Below are positions 1-9,419 of a stretch of DNA of 64,000 bases, piece after piece (position 1 is the first letter of the stretch; every line of letters begins with the position of its first letter). The stretch covers positions 2,170,001 to 2,234,000 of the forward strand of contig NC_044024.1 in NCBI RefSeq assembly GCF_900496995.4, in the 5' to 3' direction. Under the pieces are notes generated by a model, which saw nothing but the letters and a program-made list of their open reading frames with translations, ran no database searches and was not told the DNA's origin. A program made the position numbers and the translations under genes. This stretch comes from Aquila chrysaetos chrysaetos (lineage: Eukaryota > Chordata > Aves > Accipitriformes > Accipitridae).

Positions 1-242
1 GCTTTTGGTTGTCTCCACAAAGACAAGGCAGTTTTCACTCTGCTGCCAGCCCAGGGCTTGGAAGAAATGCGCGCAGCAGGACACGGACCCTAACAAATAT
101 GGCAAGAAATCCTGAAAAGTGAAACATTTGAATAAATCAGTGTTCCCCTGAGACTCCGGGAGCACTTGGAAGTGGGACAGGGAGCTCTGCACCCCGTCCC
201 TGCCCACCCCGAAGCCGCAGTGTCCTGCAGCAACTCCCACCG

Positions 243-265
243 CCCCCCCCCCCCCCCCCCCCCCC
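243..265. repeat. C23 homopolymer
   Basis: An uninterrupted run of 23 C residues. Runs like this are common in avian GC-rich DNA and prone to length errors in assemblies. Confidence 0.95.
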
Positions 266-869
266 GCGCAACCTGCTTTCTCAGCTGGCCTGTGAATTTT
301 ATCCCTTTCCACGTTTTTTTTCCGTTAAGGCTCATCTATCCTATGACCTCCCTGGTGCAGGGAAAGGCAGCAGGGCGAGGGGTGCACAGAGGATGAGCGG
401 GTGGGGGGGGGCGGACACCCACCCTGCTCAGTGTGAATACCACCGCTCCCCCCCCCCAAAAAAAAAAAAGACTGAACCCCGGAATCCCCTTTGGTGCTGG
501 GTCTGGGGAGGACGCCTGGATGGAAAATAAATCAGTGCAGTGCGTTCAAGCCTTTGCAGGGTGGGGAGGTCCCCGGTGGGGGCCCAAAAGCCACAGCGCA
601 AATCCAGCGCAGCTCTTTCCCTGCACACCTGCGGGTCCCGGCTGGAGCCCCCCCCTGCCCCAAACCCGGCCCGGAGCCCCCCCCCCGGCCCCAGCCCCGG
701 CCCTGCCCGGCCGCGCAGGAGCTCCCAGGAACTGCCCGAGTGGAAAACTGGGATTTCTGCCTCTAATTCAGCGCAGCTGCCGCTGCGGGGCCGCGCTTTG
801 AAGCGGAGCCGTGGAAACATCCCGGGGGTGATGCCAGAGCGGGCGGGCGGGGGCGGGTTTGCTGCCTTT

Positions 870-985
870 AAAAAAAAAAACAAAAAAACCCCCACCAAAA
901 AACCCCAACCAACAAACACACAAAAAACCAACCAAACAAAAAAACCACACACACACACACAAAAAAAAAACCCAAAACCAAACCC
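870..985. repeat. 116-base A/C-only low-complexity tract
   Basis: Every base from 870 to 985 is A or C. The tract includes an (AC)n dinucleotide run at about 946-960 and an A10 run at 961-970. It separates GC-rich blocks in the TBX22 5' flank and gives spurious Lys/Thr/Pro-rich open frames. Confidence 0.9.
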
Positions 986-1126
986 GGGGGTCAAGCCGGA
1001 ATGCCTGTCTGGCGCTGTCCCACAGCCCGGGGGGGACCAGCCGGGGACACTGGCAAAACCCCCCCCGTACCCAGGCCTGGAGCTCGCCGGGGCGGCCCGG
1101 GCAGACACGGCTCTCCCTCTCTTTTA

Positions 1127-1199
1127 TCCCCCCCCCCCCCTTTTTTTTTCCCTTTTTCTTCTCCCCCCCCCCCCTTTTCCTTTCTTTTTTTTTCTTTTT
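1127..1199. repeat. 73-base uninterrupted pyrimidine tract
   Basis: Only C and T from 1127 to 1199, with runs of C13, T9 and C12. This is a candidate triplex (H-DNA) former about 0.5 kb before the TBX22 start codon. Confidence 0.9.
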
Positions 1200-1672
1200 G
1201 TGCTGGTTCTGGTTAAACGTTATTTGCACTTTTGTTGGAAAAGTGGCCCCTAGTGTGCAATTATGTCAAATTTCTTTGAGTTTTACAATTTAATGGAGAA
1301 CAGTAACTCTTTTATTGATCCTAGACGGGGCCGGCTCCTCTTCCCCCGCTCTTCCCCTCCACCTCCCGCTCTCCCCTCCCTCCCCCCCCCCCCCCCCCCG
1401 CCCCGTTACTCCTATGAAATGTCACTCAATGTTTCTTATGCTCCCACCAGTTTCCAAAACAAACAGTGGAAGCTGCAGCCGGCTATTGATTCAGTTGGAT
1501 GCAAGAAGATCTCGCCGTGGTCTCTACCCCCCGACGGCAACCGACCGAGGGTCGTTGGGTACCGACCGCGATGGAACCGCCACCTCCACCCGCCTGAACC
1601 CCTCTACCGCCCGGGGAAAGGGGGGGGGGGACGACGGGGACACCCCCCGACCCGGGGTAGAGGCGGGGGGAG

Positions 1673-1808
1673 ATGGCTCTCAGCTCCCGGGCTCACGCTT
1701 TCTCGGTGGAAGCCTTGGTGGGACGCTCCACCAAGAGGAAGGCAACGGATGGTCGCGACGAAGAGAGCGGGCTCGCTTGCCGGCAGAACCGCAGAGTCCC
1801 GGAGCCGG
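1673..1808 (+). CDS. TBX22: TBX22 coding exon 1
   Basis: Encodes [18 protein letters not shown] and the variable linker, residues 1-45 plus one base of codon 46. The ATG gives the same [16 protein letters not shown] start as human TBX22. The donor is placed at 1809 (CCGG|GTTGGT) because it is the one in-phase GT whose junction reads PEP-EKRPKTG, matching human EPL-EKQPKTE. As a donor sequence it is weak. The in-phase GT at 1752 is a poorer fit. Confidence 0.78.
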
Positions 1809-4800
1809 GTTGGTACCGGTGGGGGCCTCCCCCCCCCATACCTACCCCCCCAACCCCAAGCCACCCCCCTCCCGGCCCGGCAGCCTCCCGAGCCGTCCCC
1901 CTCCCGTTTCTTTTTCCCGCAGAAAAGCGGCCTAAAACCGGCACCGAGAGCCGGGAGGCGGGGGCCGGGGTGCAGGTGGAGTTGCAGGGCTCCGAGCTCT
2001 GGAGGAGGTTCCATGAGATCGGCACCGAGATGATCATCACCAAGGCCGGCAGGTACCGGCTGCACGGCCGCCCCTCTGCCCCCCCCTTCCCAGCGCCGAC
2101 GGCCCCTTTGCCCCCTCGCTCGTTCGGTTTTTCTTTTTTTTTTTTTTTCATCGTGGCTTTGCTTTTTCTTTGTGGTTTTTTCTTTTTTATTTTTTGGTTG
2201 GGATATTTTTCTTTGTTTGCCTTTTTTTTCTTTCCCCCGCTATTTTTGTTGAGTTTGATTTTTTTTTTTCCCTCCCCATGGACGTTTAGCTGTTGTTTTT
2301 TTTTTTTTCAACCCCTTTTCGCCGTTTAACCGGCAACTTTTGCTCAGGACCTTCCCCCTCTGCCCGCAGGAGGATGTTCCCGTCGGTCAGGGTGAAGGTG
2401 AAGGGGCTGGAGCCGCTGAAGCAATACTACATCGCCATCGACGTCGTGCCGGTGGACTCCAAAAGATACAGGTACGGGCCCGGGGAGGGGGGGGGACACA
2501 CACCGGCGGGGCAGCCCCCCCCCACCCCACCCACGAACACCCCCCGTACCCACGAACACCCCCCCCACCCACGCGGGATCCCTCCTGCTGCCGTCTGCTC
2601 AGTCCCATCAGTGCGCCTATGTGAAATAGGGGTTGCACAGACATGGGGAGAGGGAGGGGGGGGAACTGCCGGGCTGGCATGGACGTATAGAATCTATAGG
2701 TGTGCGGGGGGGGGGTGTCGGGGAAGGGGTCTCCGCCGGCTGACCGCGGTCCGGCCCGGGCCAGGTACGTCTATCACAGCTCGCAGTGGATGGTGGCGGG
2801 GAACACGGATCACTCCTGCATCACCCCCCGGCTCTACATCCACCCCGACTCCCCCTGCTCGGGGGAGACCTGGATGAGGCAAATCATCAGTTTCGACCGG
2901 GTGAAGCTCACCAACAACGAGATGGACGACAAGGGGCACGTAGGTGTGGGGGGGGTCGGGGCAGAGCATCACCCCAGCCAAGGCGGGGGACCGGTCCCTC
3001 TTGCCCCGGGGCTGAGGGCTGGCTCCCACCCGAGTCTCCCATCGGGTTTTCCTCCTGCCTTTCTCCCTCTGGGGGGGGGGCTCAGCCTGCCTTTCCCCCC
3101 CCCCCCCCCGCACAGATCATCCTGCAGTCCATGCACAAGTACAAGCCCCGCGTCCACGTTATCGCCCAGGACTCCCGCTTCGATCTAGCGCAGATCCAGT
3201 CGCTGCCGGCCGAGGGGGTGCACACCTTCTCCTTCCAGGAGACCGAGTTCACCACCGTGACGGCTTACCAAAACCAGCAGGTACCGGGGGGGGGCCGGGA
3301 TGGACACCCCCGACGGTCCCGGGGACCGGGAGGAATGGAGAACCCCGACGGTCCCGGGATCCGGGAGGGATGGAGAACCTCGACGGTCCCGGGAGGGATG
3401 GAGACCCCGACGGTCCCGGGATCCGGGGGAGGATGGAGACCCCCGACAGTCCCGGGGACCGGGAGGGATGGAGACCCCGACGGTCCCGGGATCCGGGGGA
3501 GGATGGAGACCCCCGACAGTCCCGGGGACCGGGAGGGATGGAGACACCGACGGTCGCGGGGCTCTGGGGGGGGGGATGGAGAGCCCCGACGGCTGCGGCG
3601 GTCGGTGCCGGCCCCCCCGCACCCCAATGGCCCTTTATCCCCCCCCCTCCCCAGATCACGAAGCTGAAAATCGACAGGAATCCCTTCGCCAAAGGTTTTC
3701 GGGATCCCGGCAGGAACAGGTAAGGGCCGGGACCACCATCCCCCCTCCTCGTCGGGCCGCCGGCCGCGCCGCGGCGCTTAGCCCGGTCTTCCCCCCCCCC
3801 GTAGGGGGGTCCTGGACGGGCTCCTGGACACCTACCCGTGGCGGCCCCCCCTCGCCCTGGATTTCAAGGCTTTCGGCGCAGACAGCCAGGGTAAGTCCCT
3901 CTTGCTGCCATTTCTCCTACCCCGCCTCTCCCCGCCGCCTCGGGGCTGCGCCGCGGCCGCACGGCCGGAGCTCTCCGAGGGACCGGGGGGTCTTAAACCA
4001 TTAAGATGACAGAGGTGGGTCCAGAAAAAACGAACCGGCGGCCAGCGTAACGTTTTGGGAAGCCAATTCTACGTGTTTTCAGGCAAAACTCCTGTTAAAA
4101 TGGATTTGGGGAGCGGAGGACTCGGCCCGGGAAGAGAAGGGTACCGGCGCGGTCTGCCTTCGTCGCCTGGCAGAAATCGGATTTAGCGGGGCAGAAAAAA
4201 AAATCTGAGTATGCAGGAGGCTGGTTTAGAGTCGGGTTGTTACGGCTTTGATCCCGTTACACTAATTGTTTCTAACAATTTTGAGAATATTAGCTAAAAC
4301 CGCGGTCATAATGACCGCCGGGGTCCTCTGCAGCCGGCGGCTTCGGTGCGAGCAAACGCGTTGTGCGCCAGAAAATAAAATTATCAGCTCTTTAGGATGG
4401 AGCAGTCCCACAGTCTGTTAACTCCGCAGGAATGCAGGGAAGAGGGAAAAGTTTTTCAGGGAAAACCATCTCCCGCTGCCTGACAAGCGCCCGTCGGTCT
4501 CTTACAGGACTTTTTGCAGAAAAAAAAGGCTTTTGGAAGTATTATTTGAAAACTGATTATTCATAGCGCTGAAGGAAAAAACTAACAGGGCATTTGCAAG
4601 CTGGAGCGCTCCAGTTTGGGTTTAAAGTCGCTGGTTTAACTCCCATTTCTGTTAGGAACTCTTCAAAATATTGGGGCACACCAAATCACTCCTGTCTCTG
4701 CGGGGAAATACTGCAAAAATCCCAGCAGAAATCCATGTGGTACAGGCGCAGAAATGTGGAGACATTAAAAAAAAACAGACTTGGGAGAAATTAAGAGGTT

Positions 4801-7409
4801 TATCAGGTTGTAAAGAGAACTAGATTTTTTTTTTCTTTTTTTCTTTTTTTTTTATTTAGAAAACACTTTATGCAAAAAAGCGCCTTTGAACCCGTTTTGC
4901 AGGCTGGGATGCAGTACCGAGGAGCGGAGCTGATGGATGATGGGCTGCAGTGGGGAATGAGAGAACAGCAACTGCCTTGATTATTGTACAGATGCTACAA
5001 TAATAGGGTTCCCTGGGATATTTTTTTTTTTTTTTGCTAGTCTTAATGCAATTGGTATTTTTCTTCAGAGTTAATTTTCTGGACCAATGTATATATAACA
5101 AAATCTCCAATTCCACTAATAATAAAACTGTATTTCTGAAGAAGAGCTGAAAAACAGAAATCCTGAAGCCCCAAAACCAGAAGGTAAATTAAAAGAAAGC
5201 ATGAACAATATGCTAAAGGAAGAACTGGCCATAAATTTGGGATTTTTAAGCCTAATAGAAACAGCAGAAAGAATCTGCTCTTTGAGCTGCTCTGTCCTCC
5301 CCACGGTGATCCCCATTCCCAAACTTGTACTGACAATCCTGTGCTATTTTTGCTTAGGATACCTTGAAGCAAATACTAACACTCCTTTGCTCTGCTACAG
5401 CTAGCTGCACAGGGATTCATTTGCTGCCTCGCACTCACACATATCGCCTCAATCACATCATTTTACATGACCCAGAGTCCCTGAGTCCTGGGAGGACGTC
5501 AGGACGTGTACATCGGGAGATGACCGGATCCCTGCCCTGCATCCACTCCTGCTGATGTCAGTAGTGAAACAGCCGCTGACATCAGCGGGGAAGGGTGAGA
5601 CGTTGGAGCCGTAAAATATTCCTGGATTATTGCAACTAGGTGCTGCCTGCGTGTTACCCAACCTGTAAGATACTCCGTTTGCTGGGACTTTGCAAACTTA
5701 ATTTGCACCACGTCCAAAATCTTTCTGGTTTTTTAAGGTTTGATGTACTAGCAGATATGGCTTGGTTACACAGTTGATTCTGTGTTGCTGATTGCATGTA
5801 AAGTCTGACCAGACCACATCCAGACAGTGCATCACTTGGAATTAAATGTAAATAGAGAAAAACACAGAGGAAAAATGGATCTGCATTCCCTTCCTTCCTT
5901 TCCCAGTGACTTTGGTAAGAAATGAAAATAAAGGGGGGAAAAAAAACCCAACCAACCCTCTGGAAGAATGTGGTAATGAATGTGCAGCAGAGACATACGG
6001 CTCTTAAATGCAGTTAGATGAAACCAGCATCTGTTTAGCACCAGGGCCGGCCGCTCCAGAGCACCATTCCCACGCCAGAGCAGCCGCTGCTTCTTCGTTT
6101 TTGCTCTTGATGTTGCTCCGGAGGAGCAGCGAGCCAGTGCTGAACAGTGATGTTATACACCAGTGGCCTCGGCAGCGCTCACACGTGTGTCGCTTTTCTA
6201 CAAAATTATGAAAGTGTTCATTGATTCATTTCAGAAAGGAGAATGTTAAAATGACATGTGCATTTGAAGTTTCTGGAGACACCTCTAGTATTCAAGGGTA
6301 TGTTTCAAATTGCATGGGAAGCCAAGTCAAATTAGTCGATTCCTGTGAGCAGGAAAGTACAAAAAAATTCTCCATCAGGCTGAATATGTTTTTTTGTTCT
6401 TGCGTACGAGGGGAAAAAGCTGCCTGTAATTTGCACGAAAAATAGGGAACCTAAAATAGCAATGGTGTATGTATAACAGGAGAAGGTTATCGGTCATACA
6501 GCGAGGCACAGACGCGGCAGGTACCTGTATGTGTAGAGCTGAACTTCATAGTTGTCCCGCTCTAGTGAATGGGATTAGATATGTGTGGATATTGTTCTTA
6601 AACAAGTGTCAAGTAACAACGACATATAATTTACAGACAGATCTTCCCATTTTCCAGGAGCTGATTCTTGGGGCGGGTTTGTGCTTGGATGGACACCGGC
6701 AGCAGGGCGCTGAGGAGCGGGCGCAGGAGTCCTCCAGGGGCTCCTTGGCTGCGAACATCAGCTAGCCCAGCCTGGCCGATTTCTCTTTTTGCTTTCAGGT
6801 GGGAGCTCCAGTTCTTCGCCGGTGACCTCCAGCGGCGGGACGCCCTCTCCTCTCAACCCCCTGCTCTCTCCATCGTGCTCACCTCCTGCGTTTCACTTGT
6901 CGGCGAGCAACATTGGCGTGTCGTGCCCCGAGACCTACCTACACAACCTCAACGTGCCCCTCTACTACAAGATTTGTCCTACGGGCTTCTTAAGACAACA
7001 GTCTCTCATCTTTCCAAGCCACGAAAAACTGGGAGGCACCAACGCGCATCTTTTACCCCACGTCATGGTGGATATGCCAAAACTATCTTCCCTCGGCATA
7101 ACCAATCTGAAAAATGCTAAAGCTGAAGACTTAAACGGGCAATGTCTACAAGTACCCAATTCTGCTAGTCAAATGCTGTATGGATTACATGCATCTGGAA
7201 ACATTTTCCCATCAAGTCCCATTGCTCGGGAAGCACTTAATTGTTCTTTACATCCTCCATATGGCTTGTATGGTTATAACTTCTCTGTGCCATCTAGACT
7301 GATGAATGCAGCAAGCCATTTCAAAGTGAGTGACAGCATTCCGGCTTCTTTGAGAGATGGCAGATGTAATCACTCTAACTGGCACCCGACAATTAACCAT
7401 TGCCTTTAG
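1673..7409 (+). CDS. TBX22: T-box transcription factor TBX22 (8 coding exons)
   Basis: TBX22 is a nuclear DNA-binding repressor of the TBX1 subfamily (with TBX15 and TBX18). In mammals it is needed for palate and tongue-frenulum development, and its loss causes X-linked cleft palate with ankyloglossia. The joined CDS is 1673-1808, 1923-2052, 2370-2471, 2765-2939, 3116-3280, 3655-3719, 3805-3890 and 6799-7409: 1470 bases, 489 residues plus TAG, against 520 in human. The N-terminus carries an eh1-like AFSVEALVG motif (residues 9-17), the kind that recruits Groucho/TLE, and a KRK basic patch (21-23). The T-box domain runs from about residue 64 to 258, with the family signatures [27 protein letters not shown] and NPFAKGFRD. 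The C-terminal third is Ser/Pro-rich and ends INHCL, where human ends INHYL. All splice phases agree across exons. Exons 1-7 are extremely GC-rich and exon 8 turns AT-rich part-way. The identification is near certain; the exon 1 donor is the weakest boundary. Confidence 0.93.
1809..1922 (+). other. TBX22: TBX22 intron 1, 114 bases, frame-open
   Basis: The intron has a weak donor (GTTGGT) and a good acceptor (pyrimidine tract, then CCCGCAG). Its length is a multiple of three and it contains no in-frame stop, so retaining it would add a 38-residue proline-rich segment to the protein. Confidence 0.7.
1923..2052 (+). CDS. TBX22: TBX22 coding exon 2
   Basis: Encodes residues 46 to 88 plus two bases of Arg89: the EKRPKTG linker, the start of the T-box ([19 protein letters not shown]) and IITKAG. 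Acceptor CCCGCAG|AAAAG, donor GGCAG|GTACCG. The Arg codon is split AG|G, as at the next two internal T-box junctions. Lys50 lines up with the human SUMO-acceptor lysine. Confidence 0.93.
2053..2369 (+). other. TBX22: TBX22 intron 2, T-rich
   Basis: The 317-base intron is dominated between 2127 and 2330 by T runs interrupted by single G or C residues. It ends in CTGCCCGCAG. This low-complexity DNA makes a long spurious Phe-rich open frame. Confidence 0.9.
2370..2471 (+). CDS. TBX22: TBX22 coding exon 3
   Basis: Encodes [20 protein letters not shown] and continues to [11 protein letters not shown] (residues 89-123), the second block of the T-box domain. Acceptor CCCGCAG|GAGG, donor TACAG|GTACGG. 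Confidence 0.95.
2765..2939 (+). CDS. TBX22: TBX22 coding exon 4
   Basis: Encodes [18 protein letters not shown] through [12 protein letters not shown] (residues 124-181), the central T-box including the [16 protein letters not shown] signature. Acceptor GGGCCAG|GTAC, donor GGGCAC|GTAGGT, phase 0. Confidence 0.96.
3116..3280 (+). CDS. TBX22: TBX22 coding exon 5
   Basis: Encodes [16 protein letters not shown] through [14 protein letters not shown] (residues 182-236, exactly 55 codons). Acceptor CGCACAG|ATCATC, donor CAGCAG|GTACCG. Confidence 0.96.
3281..3654 (+). other. TBX22: TBX22 intron 5, almost entirely minisatellite
   Basis: This 374-base intron between exons encoding TAYQNQQ and ITKLKI is filled by a tandem array (see the repeat entry). 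Its acceptor is a C-rich tract ending CCCCAG. Confidence 0.93.
3312..3590 (+). repeat. Approx. 35-bp minisatellite with 70-bp higher-order copy
   Basis: Units start with GACGGTCCCGG or GACAGTCCCGG at 3312, 3347, 3382, 3409, 3445, 3479, 3515, 3549 and 3588, giving spacings of 35, 35, 27, 36, 34, 36, 34 and 39. The blocks 3411-3480 and 3481-3550 match at 69 of 70 positions, so a two-unit block was duplicated recently. The unit is rich in G runs on the transcribed sense strand. The array lies wholly inside TBX22 intron 5. Confidence 0.92.
3655..3719 (+). CDS. TBX22: TBX22 coding exon 6
   Basis: Encodes [21 protein letters not shown] plus two bases of Arg258, the end of the T-box domain. Acceptor CTCCCCAG|ATCACG, donor AACAG|GTAAGG. 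Confidence 0.95.
3805..3890 (+). CDS. TBX22: TBX22 coding exon 7
   Basis: Encodes [20 protein letters not shown] and KAFGADSQ (residues 259-286), the conserved segment just after the T-box. Acceptor CCCCCGTAG|GGGGG, donor CCAGG|GTAAGT, phase 1. The preceding intron is only 85 bases. Confidence 0.94.
3891..6798 (+). other. TBX22: TBX22 intron 7, 2.9 kb
   Basis: The donor GTAAGT and acceptor TTTGCTTTCAG are strong. The base composition is ordinary, unlike the preceding introns. It contains a candidate regulatory cluster at 4264-4316, an 11-bp inverted repeat at 5551-5586 and T-rich or A-rich runs at about 4826-4856 and 5020-5034. No other exon was recognised. Confidence 0.85.
4304..4316. promoter_or_regulatory. 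Perfect ERE-type palindrome, GGTCAnnnTGACC
   Basis: GGTCA-TAA-TGACC is an exact match to the core consensus of an estrogen-receptor-type inverted repeat with 3-base spacing. The arms extend to seven paired bases (GCGGTCA/TGACCGC). Binding is untested. Confidence 0.4.
6799..7409 (+). CDS. TBX22: TBX22 coding exon 8 (last)
   Basis: Encodes the C-terminal 202 residues plus two bases of Gly287. It starts [20 protein letters not shown], continues through [20 protein letters not shown] and [13 protein letters not shown], and ends [13 protein letters not shown] followed by TAG at 7407-7409. Human TBX22 has the same landmarks ([32 protein letters not shown]). GC content falls along the exon, from a GC-rich first 160 bases to AT-rich codons later. 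Confidence 0.96.
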
Positions 7410-8580
7410 TGGAATTATGTAATATTTCTAAGCATTGATATGTAAAGCAAGCCTTTCCTTCCTTCATACCCAAGGGCTTGCTAGTTATCGACTATGAAAT
7501 ACTGCATGGTACAGGAGCGGTATGTCTAGGCATTTAACTTTTTTTGGGGGCAAACGCGTCGTGTTGTTGGGAGGGTGGAGAATCTGGGAGCGTGGAGGGT
7601 CTGAGATAATCCACAGCAAGGTGATACCTTTTGGTAGTATTTATGTCATGGTTGTAGGTTAAAAGCAAACTGTACAGTCACCTTTTTAATATTTGCACTC
7701 TGAAGTGGGAAAGTAGCCGTATACATTTCTACAAATATGTTTTCCTGAAACTCTTTATCTAGCTTGCCTTTAGTTAGCTCAAAGCCCTAGTGAGCTTCTG
7801 CTCACCCACTTGAGATTTTCCACTTATTTCAAAGGGACTATTTGAGACCTTGAGTCAGCAAAGGAGCCATATTTGGCCAAGTGCTCGAGCATGTTCTCAA
7901 GTTCCCTTGGCTTTAATGGGTCCTAATTAATGACAAGGAAGTGCCTTGTTCTCCGGGACCCAGATGACTCGGTTATCAGAGTGGGGATGTAAATCCAAGT
8001 ATCCGCTGCCAAGGTAAAGAAAGACAGGGTAAAAGATGGATGTGTTCCTACCTTGTGGGGATGAGAAAGTGGAGTCTGATGCAGGGGTGCCCCAAGAGCC
8101 CTCCTCTCCGTGCTCCTGCTTCTGGCGATCTCCAGGAGGTGGTAGTGCAGAGCAGCACCAGCATTGACGGCGTGGTGGGAAGGAACAGGGGATGGGGAGT
8201 CACACATCTCCCCCATGGTGAGACGGATCCATGCTGGGGGACCGTGGGGGATACACCTCGGAGAGCCGTGTGGGATGAAACACCTCCAGGAGCCCCGCAG
8301 GACACCCCTCCTGCCCAGCGCTTTCAGCCCCAGGGGACACGGAAGATCCACCTGGGATCGCATCCGCCAGCCTGTGCCCGAGGGAAGGGGCAGGGATGCT
8401 CCTTGGCAGAGCTTTTCTGGAGAGTTACAACACTATGGGCCCCAAAACATGAGATTTTTCTATTCCTTCCAAAAGTCCTCTTTGTTTTATTATAACCTGT
8501 GGATATTCTTGTTATTCCTGTAAATAATCTCTAGCTCCCAAGGGCACAATATAACTCGCAATAAATTGGGGCACAGCTTT
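7410..8580 (+). other. TBX22: Probable TBX22 3' UTR
   Basis: Non-coding sequence after the stop. The first canonical AATAAA I find is at 8560-8565, which would give a UTR of about 1.17 kb. A GC-richer patch at about 8040-8400 yields overlapping open frames on both strands that match nothing I recognise. Confidence 0.5.
8560..8565 (+). terminator. AATAAA polyadenylation signal, candidate
   Basis: First canonical hexamer downstream of the TBX22 stop, followed by T-rich sequence. Confidence 0.4.
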
Positions 8581-9392
8581 TATTCTTTATTTGATTGATG
8601 CTCAGTCCCTACCTGAAGCCAAATTTATTATTTGATATATGACAGAGATTTGAAAATAATGCTTGACTGGGACTGGCCGCATTTCGGGATTAAGATAAGA
8701 GAATCCTGTATTTACAAATGTAATGCAGCACTATATAGGGATTAAGTGCAGGTTTAAAACTCAAAATTGGTATCAGAATTTTGGTTTTACTTTCACCCGT
8801 AACAGACAACAAATTAAGAACAGAACAAGTCGTGTCAAAAGCTGTTAAAATAACAAAAACTCACACTTTTACTTTCATCAGACTTTGCTAAAAATCAGAC
8901 AACATTGGTTTCCCTAATTTACCTGCTTTGAGCGTTCAGAGCCCCCAACGATACCAGTATGAAGCGGTGGGCCAAGCTTGCCTTGCTAAACGGTCTGTAC
9001 AACTGTAAAAATGAACAAACCTGCTTTCTTGTGCTGTTTCTTAGCAGTTTATCTCACTATTTTTATTAAAAAGAAAAGAAACTTTTTTTTTTCATTCGGG
9101 AGTCCTTCTTTCCAAGCCATCCCTCATCATCGGTGGTGGCCGAGTTCCCGCGGGCGAGCTCGCTGCAGGCGCTGGGAACGGGCTCTGCAAAGCGCTGCGG
9201 ATCTCTGAGCACTCCCCTCGGGCTGAGGGACCGAGTACCGGCCCCCACATGTGGTTATACTTTGGGGGAACTGGAAGACTCTTCCAGATCAGTCACGGAT
9301 TTGTGGGTGGATGCAATGGGTAACTTCCAATTTTCCAAATATTTGCGGTTGTATAAGATATTCCAGAGTTGCTGGCCATGAGCTGGTGATCC

Positions 9393-9398
9393 AATAAA
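9393..9398 (+). terminator. AATAAA polyadenylation signal, alternative
   Basis: Second canonical hexamer on the same strand, followed within 10 bases by the GT-rich GTGTTGGTCT. It is a reasonable distal site if the TBX22 3' UTR extends to about 2 kb. Confidence 0.35.
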
Positions 9399-9419
9399 TC
9401 AGTGTTGGTCTAGTTAAAA

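Larger units (their letters stand above)
1..1672 (+). promoter_or_regulatory. TBX22: TBX22 5' flank, probable promoter and 5' UTR
   Basis: No coding exon is recognisable here. The stretch is GC-rich, with homopolymer runs (C23 at 243-265, G and C runs around 405-455 and 1128-1175) and a 116-base A/C-only tract. Two short islands of ordinary unique sequence stand out, at about 1228-1325 and 1408-1520. The second contains an AAAACAAACA forkhead-like site near 1459. These are the likeliest pieces of real promoter or upstream non-coding exon. Human TBX22 has a separate non-coding first exon, so the transcription start may lie here or beyond the left edge. No convincing TATA box was seen. The open frames in this region come from low-complexity DNA. 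Confidence 0.5.

Noticed and set aside
428-1253. Overlapping frames rich in Phe, Lys or Pro upstream of TBX22
   Set aside because: They come from homopolymer and A/C- or C/T-only tracts, on both strands, with no family resemblance.
2786-3667. Long plus-strand open frame across TBX22 exons 4-5 and intron 5
   Set aside because: It reads the T-box exons in the wrong frame and is prolonged by the stop-free minisatellite.
3185-3692. Minus-strand repetitive Pro/Ser/Gly-rich frames
   Set aside because: Translation of the minisatellite on the opposite strand; periodicity comes from the DNA repeat.
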